From Aequoribacter fuscus (GTDB taxonomy: Bacteria > Pseudomonadota > Gammaproteobacteria > Pseudomonadales > Halieaceae), in the NCBI RefSeq assembly GCF_009910365.1, contig NZ_CP036423.1, positions 868,001-932,000 of the forward strand: a DNA stretch of 64,000 bases, read 5' to 3'. The notes below the pieces were generated by a model that saw only the letters and a list, made by a program, of their open reading frames with translations, was not told where the DNA came from and did not search any database. Positions within the stretch are counted from its first letter, which is position 1, and every line of letters starts with the position of its first letter. Below are positions 54,011 through 61,550 of the stretch, in pieces. Position numbers and translations under genes: made by a program.

Positions 54011-55501
54011 TCAGATAGGGTAGGTTCTCTTGAGTCGCTCACCTTCTACCCAGCAGGCATGTGTTCCTGATTGAATGCGTTCGGGTAGTATGATTTGGCA
54101 AAGGGGTCCATTAGCGAGAGCCTGAGCGTCAAATATAGCGGCCTCAGAACGATCGAGCACTAGATCTTGAATGAAGACGATCAGGTATCCGTCATCTTCA
54201 AATTGACTATTAATGCGAGGAGCAAAGTGCACCTCGCCACCGTACCGCCCTTCACCGTATTCATATCGCGTATGCACGCCTGTTTGAAGATCAAATTTTT
54301 TGATGCCATTCATATTCCATGTTCCCGCTTCGAACAGGCTGGCGTATATATAGCGGTAAGGGTAGCCCTTGCAATCGTTGCGACAGACCGGAAACTCGCA
54401 AATTTCCTGGTCAATAAATCCCTCAATTGTCGTGCCGTTTTTTAGGTTGAAACGCCATCGGTACAAACGAGTTTTAGTCCGGTGTTTATCCAAGTGAGCC
54501 ATGATGCGCTCGTAGGGATTTTCGCTGTGCTCTCCGACCCCGGGGCCCTGAGGTTCAAACGACACACAACCGTCCATTATGATTTCGTCTCCCTCCTCGT
54601 AATAATTGGCTGTGTGCAAAATAAAACACGATTTCGCCTCAAACCATTGGATATCGCTTCTTTGATCGGAACGAGAAAAGACACCAAAACGGGAAGGCTT
54701 ATCTGGATAAAACTGCAGTTTGCGCTGTCCCTGTTTTCGTAAATCTGGATCGAAATAGAGCGGCAAATCGTGAACGATCAGATAGTTTTCCGTCATTCCC
54801 AGATCGTGTGGCCAGCGAGGAAAATCAAACTTAATGGATCGGTACGATGCTAAGTTACCGTTTGAGTCGACCGTCCCAACGTTGATAGACGGTGGTTCCT
54901 CAGGGTAATTCTGGAAGACCATTTCGTTGGTACGGTAATCAACCTTGAACTCACCTGCTATGCCCGCGTAGCCCACAGCTTTTGCTAAAACTGGGTCTGG
55001 TCCCAAGTTTTCAAGTGTAACCGGATCCATGCGCCAAGGCTCGCTGCCCTGACTCATGGTGACCAGTAAACTGCCATTATGGTAAATGACATCGGTGCCC
55101 GCGTTGTCCTTCATTGCCCCCATGGCCCCCCAGCCTCTGTACGAGAAGCGTTCGGGTTCTAAAACCCCGGGCCATAGAGCCCTCCCCGCAGCTTTTTCAG
55201 CTAGAAACCCCGTGGTGTGAACAAAGCGATTCCGGTACTGCATTTTACCGTCGCAGAAATAGGCACTGTGTATCATGCCATCGCCATCGAATGGATGGTA
55301 AATACCGATAGGTTCGTGGACCTGATTGTGGGTGTTGCGGGCATAGACTCCCCACAAATCGTTAGGAATTGTTCCTATAACTTCTAGGGTGTCCGTGTCA
55401 GCGTCGTATTCCCGAGCATTCGGCTTGAACAAGCCTTGTAAGAAAGGATTGTCATTATCGGGGCTGATGGTGATTTTCTCTTCGTTAATGATTTTCAACA
55501 T
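54011..55501 (-). CDS. Carotenoid oxygenase family protein with Glu at the first iron-ligand position
   Basis: A 496-residue member of the carotenoid cleavage oxygenase family. Three ligands are in place: His232 ('WPHDLGMT'), His296 ('ILHTANYYEEGD') and His481 ('GTHACWVEG'), and 'HPFDGDGM' is present. Where the paralogue at 20582 has 'GFSAHPKVD', this one reads 'GIAGEFKVD', so the first His is Glu184 (GAG codon at 54950-54952). Flanking residues align without gaps. It is the last gene of a four-gene operon, overlapping the MFS gene by 17 bases. It may have an altered iron site, a different activity, or be a non-catalytic binder. Confidence 0.88.
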   Translation of the reverse strand: MLKIINEEKITISPDNDNPFLQGLFKPNAREYDADTDTLEVIGTIPNDLWGVYARNTHNQVHEPIGIYHPFDGDGMIHSAYFCDGKMQYRNRFVHTTGFLAEKAAGRALWPGVLEPERFSYRGWGAMGAMKDNAGTDVIYHNGSLLVTMSQGSEPWRMDPVTLENLGPDPVLAKAVGYAGIAGEFKVDYRTNEMVFQNYPEEPPSINVGTVDSNGNLASYRSIKFDFPRWPHDLGMTENYLIVHDLPLYFDPDLRKQGQRKLQFYPDKPSRFGVFSRSDQRSDIQWFEAKSCFILHTANYYEEGDEIIMDGCVSFEPQGPGVGEHSENPYERIMAHLDKHRTKTRLYRWRFNLKNGTTIEGFIDQEICEFPVCRNDCKGYPYRYIYASLFEAGTWNMNGIKKFDLQTGVHTRYEYGEGRYGGEVHFAPRINSQFEDDGYLIVFIQDLVLDRSEAAIFDAQALANGPLCQIILPERIQSGTHACWVEGERLKRTYPI

Positions 55502-56843
55502 GGTACGCCGGTACTCCGTCTCGAATCCGCTGTGAATACACGGATGAAAGTTTGGTTAGAATGATGATGGACATGGGTACTGCGATACCGCCCAGTATCA
55601 TTAGTGAGCTTCCGACCTGTGCATCATTTTGAAAAATATTGTCTGTGATAAGGGCGACGAGCAGTGGCCCGAGCCCAAGCCCGATTAAGTTGATGACGAA
55701 CAGGTAGTAAGCTGTAGCTTGCGCCCTAATTTCGATGGGGGTGCCGGTGTGAAGAGCGGCGATGGCCATACCGCCATGGAAGCTCGCAAAAAAATGCAAG
55801 AAGCATAGGGCGACCAAGGAAAATATGGGGCTTGGGGACATGGGAGAGGTTGCAAGCACTGCTGGAACGAACAGACAATATGAGCCAACGATAGCCGAGC
55901 GCACGAAGGCATCACTTACCTGCCGCTTGGCAAAAAAATCGCCTAAGAAACCGCCTGTAAGCACACCTGCGGGTGCTGCCAAGATGTTTATGAGTCCGTA
56001 AGTAACACCGATGTCGGCGACTTCCCAATTCCAAAACCTAATAAAATAGGCTGGAACCCAGGAGTGATAGGCGTAGCCCACCATCGTTAGCATCGACATT
56101 CCGATAAAATGTGCAAGATAAAACGACTTATGCTGCCTAAAGTAAGATAGAGCTCCCGCGATTGATGTGTCGTTAGCCGCTGTTGAATTTTCAGGTTGAC
56201 CGCTAAACCGACCTCGTTTTGGTTCGCGCACGGTAAGCAGTAACAGGAACATCGGTATGCCTGCGAGCCCTAATACAATAAACGTGAGCTGCCATGACTT
56301 AAGCTCACCGAGCAACGGCAGTTGGACCATGTCTGGCATGGCAGCAATAAGGCCCCCACCAATTAAAAAGGCCAGTCCACTGCCTAGATACACACCCACG
56401 GTGTAGGTGCTCATGGCTCGCCCGAGCGATTCTTTCGGGAAGTAGTCCCCAATCATGGAATAAGCGCTCGGAGAGAGGGCTGCTTCGCCGACGCCGACAC
56501 CAACTCGGGCGGCGAAGAGTCCAAAAAAACCTTTTGCGAGCCCACAGCATGCGGTCATGAAGCTCCATGCGGCTAAACCGGCCATGATGATTTTTTTGCG
56601 ATTTTTGGTATCGGCTAGCCGACCCATGAATAAGCCTACGAACGTATAGAATAATGCAAAGGCGATGCCTTGGAGTAAGCTGAATTGGGTGTCAGTCAGG
56701 ACTAAGTCGCGTTTTATTGGCTCAACCATCAGACTAAGAACCTGCCGATCAATAAATGACAGCGCGTAGCACAGCATGAGCACGCCCACGACATACCAGC
56801 TATAGGCTTTTTCAGCCGACGTTTGCCTTGGGTGACTAGACAT
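55485..56843 (-). CDS. MFS transporter, spinster-like
   Basis: A 452-residue protein with 12 membrane segments. 'FIDRQVLSLMVEPIKRDLVLTDTQFSLLQGIAFALFY' and 'GRLADTKNRKK' (loop 2-3) with 'RVGVGVGEAALSPSAYSMI' mark the spinster/hexuronate-like group that moves organic acids and lipids. It overlaps the hydrolase gene by eight bases and the oxygenase gene by 17. In this operon it probably moves the substrate or cleavage product across the inner membrane. Confidence 0.88.
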   Translation of the reverse strand: MSSHPRQTSAEKAYSWYVVGVLMLCYALSFIDRQVLSLMVEPIKRDLVLTDTQFSLLQGIAFALFYTFVGLFMGRLADTKNRKKIIMAGLAAWSFMTACCGLAKGFFGLFAARVGVGVGEAALSPSAYSMIGDYFPKESLGRAMSTYTVGVYLGSGLAFLIGGGLIAAMPDMVQLPLLGELKSWQLTFIVLGLAGIPMFLLLLTVREPKRGRFSGQPENSTAANDTSIAGALSYFRQHKSFYLAHFIGMSMLTMVGYAYHSWVPAYFIRFWNWEVADIGVTYGLINILAAPAGVLTGGFLGDFFAKRQVSDAFVRSAIVGSYCLFVPAVLATSPMSPSPIFSLVALCFLHFFASFHGGMAIAALHTGTPIEIRAQATAYYLFVINLIGLGLGPLLVALITDNIFQNDAQVGSSLMILGGIAVPMSIIILTKLSSVYSQRIRDGVPAYHVENH

Positions 56844-57642
56844 CTTGGTACACTCTATTTAAAAAATTAAATACTGCGTTGTTAAATGCCGCTGTCTGCT
56901 CTGCCCACGCATAATGACCGGCATCGGTGATGCATACGTACTCAGCATTAGGAATGTTTTCTGCCATCGTTTCCATGATGCTCGGTTGACCCACGGGATC
57001 ATATTCTCCTGCGATACACAGAGTGGGCACGGCAAGGTCTCTTAAGACGGCCCTGCCATCAAACTGAGTAATTGCTGTAATCGCGGCCTTGAATGTGTCA
57101 TCGGGTGTCTCGCAGGTAACACGTTTTACCTTGTCTATCGCTGGTCCACTTGAATTGGGTGACAGCATCGATTGAATAACCCTCGCCGCGGCTTCGCTGA
57201 GTGTAACCCCATTGTTTAGGGGTTCTAATCGTTCCCGTAGGAAAGACTCTTGAAACTCCTTACTGGTGTGGCCTAGAGACTCGACAGTTGCCGATATTAT
57301 CAGGGCTTGAACCCGCTCGGGCACTAATGTTGTTGCCAACGGTGCTATTAACCCACCCATACTGTGACCCAGAATGACGTTGTGTGAGTCTGCTGCACTG
57401 GTTGCTCGCACCAAGTCTGCTACTCGTTGTGCGAGGTACTCAATGGAATAGCCCGCTGTAGGTAGCGGGCTAATACCATAGCCTGGGGCGTCCCAGGCTA
57501 TTACTCGATATCCTGCATTCGCGAGGACTTCAGCTTCCACGGTCCAGTAGTCGCTGCAGCCATAAGCACCATGCAGAAGATACACCGTATGGTTACCCGA
57601 TCCGAATACTCGATAATCGGGTACGTTATGCACTTCGGTCAT
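56836..57642 (-). CDS. Alpha/beta hydrolase
   Basis: A 268-residue hydrolase: oxyanion-region 'LLHGAYGCSDYW', nucleophile elbow 'GHSMGG' (Ser about 95), acid in 'AGEYDPVG' and base in 'DAGHYAW'. No signal peptide, so cytoplasmic. Its start overlaps the TonB-receptor stop as TAATG. It may hydrolyse an ester or C-C bond of the imported compound or of the oxygenase product. Confidence 0.9.
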   Translation of the reverse strand: MTEVHNVPDYRVFGSGNHTVYLLHGAYGCSDYWTVEAEVLANAGYRVIAWDAPGYGISPLPTAGYSIEYLAQRVADLVRATSAADSHNVILGHSMGGLIAPLATTLVPERVQALIISATVESLGHTSKEFQESFLRERLEPLNNGVTLSEAAARVIQSMLSPNSSGPAIDKVKRVTCETPDDTFKAAITAITQFDGRAVLRDLAVPTLCIAGEYDPVGQPSIMETMAENIPNAEYVCITDAGHYAWAEQTAAFNNAVFNFLNRVYQDV

Positions 57643-59858
57643 TAGTTTTCTCCGAAGTTATAGCGGAACGATAGCCCCCAAGTTTTGGGCGCGCCCACCC
57701 GAGAGAAGCCAGAATCGGCAACAGAAATGCTTGACGATCGATATAACTCATCGGTCAGATTTTTGCCCCATAAAGTGACACTCCATGCGTCGTCAGCCGA
57801 GGTGTAGCGCACGCTCGCGTTGAGTAAGTCATAGCTTGGCTCAAACGACACTGCGCGATTATCGTTCTCAAAAAACTGGTCCCCTTTACTGAGATACTCG
57901 ATACGAGCCAAAGTTTCACCGGAGCCCAATTGGAGCGTTTGCTCGAGATAAATTGACGACGAATCTTCCGGCGTTCGGCGAAGTTTAAAGCCCGAGAGGT
58001 CAGCACCTGTATTGGTCGTATAGTCTGTGAATTCAGCATCTAAATTAGAATACGAGGCGCCTACGGTTAGCGAGTCGCTCACAGCCGCCGTGAGTTCAAG
58101 CTCCAGACCCGTGATTTCGGCAGTAGCGGCATTGTCGGTCACCAACACTAGGGTGGCCACGTTGCCGGGAACCGCCTCAACGAGCTGCAATACTTGAAGA
58201 TCTTCGTAGTCGTTTTGGAACGCGGCTAAGTTAAGGCGCAATCGATTGTCCAACCACTCTGATTTCAAACCAATCTCGTAGGTCATGGCAAACTCAGGTT
58301 CGTAGCTCACTGAGGCTGAGGTTGCCGAAGCCGGCGCTGTTTGGAATCCTCCCGATTTATAGCCCTCTGCCGCACGGAAGTACACTAGCGCATCCTCGTT
58401 CAGCCGATAGTTGATCGATAGTGAACTGGTAATCTCGTCCCAGGTTTCGCTATTTCGAATATCGTAAAGTTCCGTAGCTGGTGCTAGCGACGGGAGTGCG
58501 CCGTTTGATAGATCTTCGACCGCTAAATCTATCGTTTTGTCGTCTTCAGTCCAGCGTGTGCCAAGGGTCACGCCCAGTTTGTCCGTAAACTGGTAATTGA
58601 ACTGAGCGAATAGGGCTTTGCTTTCAGTCGAGTTGTCTTGATTGAATACGGGGTTTGATCGTGCGGGCGTTTGACCCGGCGGATTACCCGGGATTGCGAA
58701 GAACGCGCGTCGAAACTCCTCTTCTCTGTCGGTATCCTCTTTCAGGTAGAAAAATCCGACCATACCGTTGAGTTTGTCATTGTTGGCGGTGAATTCGTAG
58801 CGAAACTCTTGCGAAAACTGATCGGTTTTCTCTCGCCAAATATTTTGCGTTTGCAGCCTCGCAGGAGGCACGGGTAAGCCAGAAAGATCTTGGAACCAGT
58901 CGATATCAACCGTTCTTTGCGCAGTGATTGAGGTCAGTGTTCCCATTCCTAGAGACCAATCAAGCTTTAAATCGACACCTGTGATGTCGCGCTTCAAGTA
59001 ACCGTCGTCGGCTGGTTGTCGGACACGCGGATTAGGATGAATGTCAACAGCACCAGCATTTTTTGCAAAAGATCCATCGGGAATGGGCTTGCGAGTGTTG
59101 CCGTAAACATCGTCTTTTGCTGTGTTAATGGTGAGTCTGGCGCTGAAGCTATCACTGGGCTGGTAAAGTAATTTGACTCGAGCGCTGGTGTTGTCCTCGC
59201 CATCTACGTCGCGACCGGTCGTCAGACTGTAATTATACCCGTCACTTTGTTTGGTGGAGAAAGCAACGCGGGCAGCGAGTTTGTCAGTTAAGGGCAGATT
59301 GACAGCGCCCTCAGATTCGAATCGACCGTGATCGCCGAAAGCGGTCACGCCGACATATCCACCAAATTCACTGCCGGGGTCGCGCGTAATCATGTGTAAG
59401 GCGCCGCCCACAGCATTTTTGCCATAGAGCGTGCCTTGGGGGCCACGTAATACCTCAATTCGCTCAAGGTCGAACATGGCTACGGCAGCGCCCGACGCTC
59501 GTGCGAAAACGACGTCATCTTGAAAAACAACAACCGAAGGGTCGCCGCCGGCGCCATCATCGGATGAGCCGATCCCGCGAATAAAAAGCTGCGGGTCGAC
59601 TTGTGAAAACGGTGTGAATGAGACACTTGGTGTTGTGGCAACGATATCGCTAATGTCCACAAGACGTGCCTTCTCGATAAACTCCGCGCTGTATGCGCTG
59701 ACGGCGACAGGGACATCTTGCATCGCTTCAGCACGACGCTGAGCTGTGACAACCACTTCTTCGAGTTGCGCTCCGATAGCGTTGTTGGAAAAGCTAGCCC
59801 CCGTGCTAAGTACGGCGCTAATAGCCAAAGCTAAAGAGCGATGATTACAGTTTTTCAT
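57642..59858 (-). CDS. TonB-dependent receptor
   Basis: A 738-residue outer-membrane receptor: signal peptide (about 1-30), TonB box-like 'LEEVVVTAQRR', plug domain ('DVPVAVSAYSAEFIEKARLVDISDI', 'RGPQGTLYGKNAVGGALHMITRDP') and a 22-strand barrel with C-terminal 'WGLSFRYNF'. This is the general TonB receptor type that imports non-siderophore substrates in marine bacteria. GGGAG precedes the start. It is the first gene of the hydrolase-MFS-oxygenase operon and diverges from the tandem-HxlR gene. Confidence 0.93.
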   Translation of the reverse strand: MKNCNHRSLALAISAVLSTGASFSNNAIGAQLEEVVVTAQRRAEAMQDVPVAVSAYSAEFIEKARLVDISDIVATTPSVSFTPFSQVDPQLFIRGIGSSDDGAGGDPSVVVFQDDVVFARASGAAVAMFDLERIEVLRGPQGTLYGKNAVGGALHMITRDPGSEFGGYVGVTAFGDHGRFESEGAVNLPLTDKLAARVAFSTKQSDGYNYSLTTGRDVDGEDNTSARVKLLYQPSDSFSARLTINTAKDDVYGNTRKPIPDGSFAKNAGAVDIHPNPRVRQPADDGYLKRDITGVDLKLDWSLGMGTLTSITAQRTVDIDWFQDLSGLPVPPARLQTQNIWREKTDQFSQEFRYEFTANNDKLNGMVGFFYLKEDTDREEEFRRAFFAIPGNPPGQTPARSNPVFNQDNSTESKALFAQFNYQFTDKLGVTLGTRWTEDDKTIDLAVEDLSNGALPSLAPATELYDIRNSETWDEITSSLSINYRLNEDALVYFRAAEGYKSGGFQTAPASATSASVSYEPEFAMTYEIGLKSEWLDNRLRLNLAAFQNDYEDLQVLQLVEAVPGNVATLVLVTDNAATAEITGLELELTAAVSDSLTVGASYSNLDAEFTDYTTNTGADLSGFKLRRTPEDSSSIYLEQTLQLGSGETLARIEYLSKGDQFFENDNRAVSFEPSYDLLNASVRYTSADDAWSVTLWGKNLTDELYRSSSISVADSGFSRVGAPKTWGLSFRYNFGEN

Positions 59859-59888
59859 TGTTTTCTCCCATTATTTTTATCGATTTTT

Positions 59889-59936
59889 CTAGTTCATTAA
59901 TCATTGTTAATTCGATTACTAGAGCTAGTTCATTAA
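59889..59936. promoter_or_regulatory. Repeated operator-like sites between TonB receptor and tandem-HxlR genes
   Basis: The 12-mer CTAGTTCATTAA occurs twice as exact direct repeats (59889-59900 and 59925-59936, 36 bases apart). The second overlaps a dyad ACTAG-AG-CTAGT (59918-59929). They lie in the AT-rich 182-base divergent gap, the right place for control of both units by the adjacent two-headed HxlR protein. Confidence 0.5.
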
Positions 59937-60040
59937 GTAGAGCAGTAGTTTTTGTGATTGTCAAACGCTGATTGGATCCGCTTTAAAATTTCATAAACGA
60001 CTGGTTGTCGGGCATAATGATGCGAATAGGGGACCGTTAA

Positions 60041-60988
60041 ATGAAAGTTGCTGAGAGAAAAATAAGAAATAGCTCGACCTTCAGAGCGGCGAGTGTCATT
60101 GGTGATTATTGGTCCACAAGAATTGTCCGAGAAGCCTTACTTGGGGCCGATGCTTACTCAGAGTTTGCAAAAAGAATAGACATTACGAATCAGACTTTGA
60201 GCGCGCGTCTTCGCTCTTTGGTGCAGTGCGGGTGTCTCGAGAAGTTCTCTCCCGATAGCCAAAAGTTTGGTACGCAAAGGTACCGACTGACACCAATGGG
60301 TAAAGATTTGTATGCGGTTTTATTTGCGATAAAGCGGTGGCAGGTAGTGAGCGGTTCGGCTGAGACTTTTGCGAGTCTGCCGGAGGACTTGGTTCATAAA
60401 AAATGTTGTTCGAACGACAATGTCGTTGTGGCCTGTTCGTGTTGTGGTGAAGAAATTCATCATATCGACATTCTCTCAGAGCAGGGACCTGGCGCGGGAT
60501 ACGAATTACCGCTCGGCGGAGCTCCCCAGCGGCAAGCGCTCATTCGAAGTCCACTCAAAGGCGATTCCTCGTTGGTGCCCGTTGGTATTGAGGGCGATAG
60601 GTGGGCGATTTTGATTATGGCCTGCGTCTTTTGGGGTGACTCCAAATTTGAAGAGTTTCAAGAGGATTTATTAATCCCCAGACATACCCTGACGACCCGG
60701 TTACGACGCCTGGTGGAGGAAGGTTTGCTCGCGCGCGTCCGATATCAAGCGGCACCCGTACGCTATGCCTATCAAGTCACAGCGAAAGGTGTGCTGTTTT
60801 ATCCTGTGATATTGGCGCTTGCAGCCTACGGTGATAAGTGGCTCGATGTGGGGCGAGGAAAACCGGTCTATTTAAAGCACCAGCCTTGTGGCAATGTAAC
60901 CGACCCTCAATTGCGATGTAAAAAATGCAATGCTGTGGTTGAGCCGGACGATATTACGTCTGCTTTGCATTGCCAAAAGAGCGCTTGA
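60041..60988 (+). CDS. Tandem HxlR-type transcriptional regulator with two zinc-ribbon-like tails
   Basis: A 315-residue paralogue of the protein at 19492-20460. Winged helix units at about 12-102 ('VIGDYWSTRIVREALLGADAYSEF') and 178-270 ('EGDRWAILIMACVFWGDSKFEEF'); metal-type clusters His119, Cys122/123, Cys132, Cys135 and His280, Cys283, Cys293, Cys296; linker GPGAG at 149-153. AGGGGA precedes the start. It diverges from the TonB receptor-hydrolase-MFS-oxygenase operon and is its probable regulator. The second cluster is closer to the canonical H..CG...C..C form than the first. Confidence 0.87.
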   Translation: MKVAERKIRNSSTFRAASVIGDYWSTRIVREALLGADAYSEFAKRIDITNQTLSARLRSLVQCGCLEKFSPDSQKFGTQRYRLTPMGKDLYAVLFAIKRWQVVSGSAETFASLPEDLVHKKCCSNDNVVVACSCCGEEIHHIDILSEQGPGAGYELPLGGAPQRQALIRSPLKGDSSLVPVGIEGDRWAILIMACVFWGDSKFEEFQEDLLIPRHTLTTRLRRLVEEGLLARVRYQAAPVRYAYQVTAKGVLFYPVILALAAYGDKWLDVGRGKPVYLKHQPCGNVTDPQLRCKKCNAVVEPDDITSALHCQKSA

Positions 60989-61099
60989 GTAGCTTGGTTT
61001 GTTTTTTGCCGAGATTTTTGGCGTTGTCGGTTAAATTGTTTACTGCTTGTTGATGTTGATCGAAAGGTTTCTCCTTCGAGCGCGGGTTCAGCCGTCACA

Positions 61100-61129
61100 G
61101 CCGCTGAAAACAAAAAAAGGGCCACCTAA
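61100..61129 (+). repeat. Direct repeat, copy 1
   Basis: A 30-base exact match to 61240-61269, 140 bases apart. The unit runs from GCCGCTGAAAAC through the A run to GGCCACCTAA. This copy holds only the left arm of the terminator hairpin formed by copy 2, so it looks like a truncated duplicate left by recombination near the element boundary. Confidence 0.85.
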
Positions 61130-61239
61130 CAGAAGATCGATAAGGGAGTTGCGTCGCTCTCGGCCATCCGTGGCCTTCGCGACACACCAACATCGTGTTG
61201 GCGACGCCGCGTCCTGCGTCCGCGGGAGTTGAACCCAGC
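61130..61239. other. Hairpin-rich stretch at the boundary of the integrated element
   Basis: No gene supported. It contains small dyads (GGCCA-TCCG-TGGCC; CCAACA-TCG-TGTTGG) and, at 61222-61236, GCGGGAGTTGAACCC, which on the minus strand reads like a tRNA/tmRNA T-arm. The translated frames here resemble the spurious tRNA-flank 'proteins' seen in many genomes. Confidence 0.4.
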
Positions 61240-61269
61240 GCCGCTGAAAACAAAAAAAGGGCCACCTAA
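61240..61269 (+). repeat. Direct repeat, copy 2
   Basis: Exact 30-base copy of 61100-61129; continues into the complementary arm of the terminator hairpin at 61271-61290. Confidence 0.85.
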
Positions 61270-61290
61270 AGGTGGCCCTTTTTTTGTTTT
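61247..61290 (-). terminator. Strong terminator directly after a tmRNA/tRNA-like 3' end
   Basis: A perfect 20-base inverted repeat around TAAA: A-rich outer stem, GGGCCACC/GGTGGCCC core, with T7 after the core. On the minus strand it begins one base after the CCA-like end at 61291, as terminators of stable RNA genes do; it would also work on the plus strand. Confidence 0.8.
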
Positions 61291-61304
61291 TGGTGGAGGC
61301 GGCG
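61291..61304 (-). mobile_element. Probable attachment site: displaced 3' end of tmRNA (ssrA) or a tRNA gene
   Basis: The minus strand reads CGCCGCCTCCACCA and runs into the terminator. That matches the acceptor-stem/CCA end of gammaproteobacterial tmRNA as I recall it, and ssrA is a known integration target. The T-arm sequence that should precede it is not continuous here, so this is only a 3' remnant, the expected product of integration at the 3' end, marking the left edge of the element. Confidence 0.5.
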
Positions 61305-61550
61305 TCCCCATTCGAGGTGTTTCATATCGTTGCAGTAAAGCTCTTTAATTGGTATGTAAATCAATGATTTATAGTTATTTTGGGCGAATTTTTGTCTTAA
61401 TTTGTAGCAATGAATCGCACCCAATGTTACTTTTTTATGTGGGAGTTAATGTGGGAGCCGAAAAGATTCAGTCTAACATGGAAGTTTAACCCAAGATTTT
61501 TGTTTTAGGTTTACTCCGGTTTTAGTTCGATTGAAGGATGGGGAGTCGAA

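Noticed and set aside
61047-61311. Short ORFs on both strands across the hairpin/repeat region
   Set aside because: They translate terminator and tRNA-flank-like sequence (Lys-Gly-Pro-Pro and Arg-rich strings), have no ribosome site and resemble well-known spurious tRNA-flank products.
61130-61320. Possible complete tRNA or tmRNA gene
   Set aside because: Only a T-arm-like 15-mer and a CCA-type 14-mer are present, separated by a terminator hairpin; no acceptor, D or anticodon arms can be folded.
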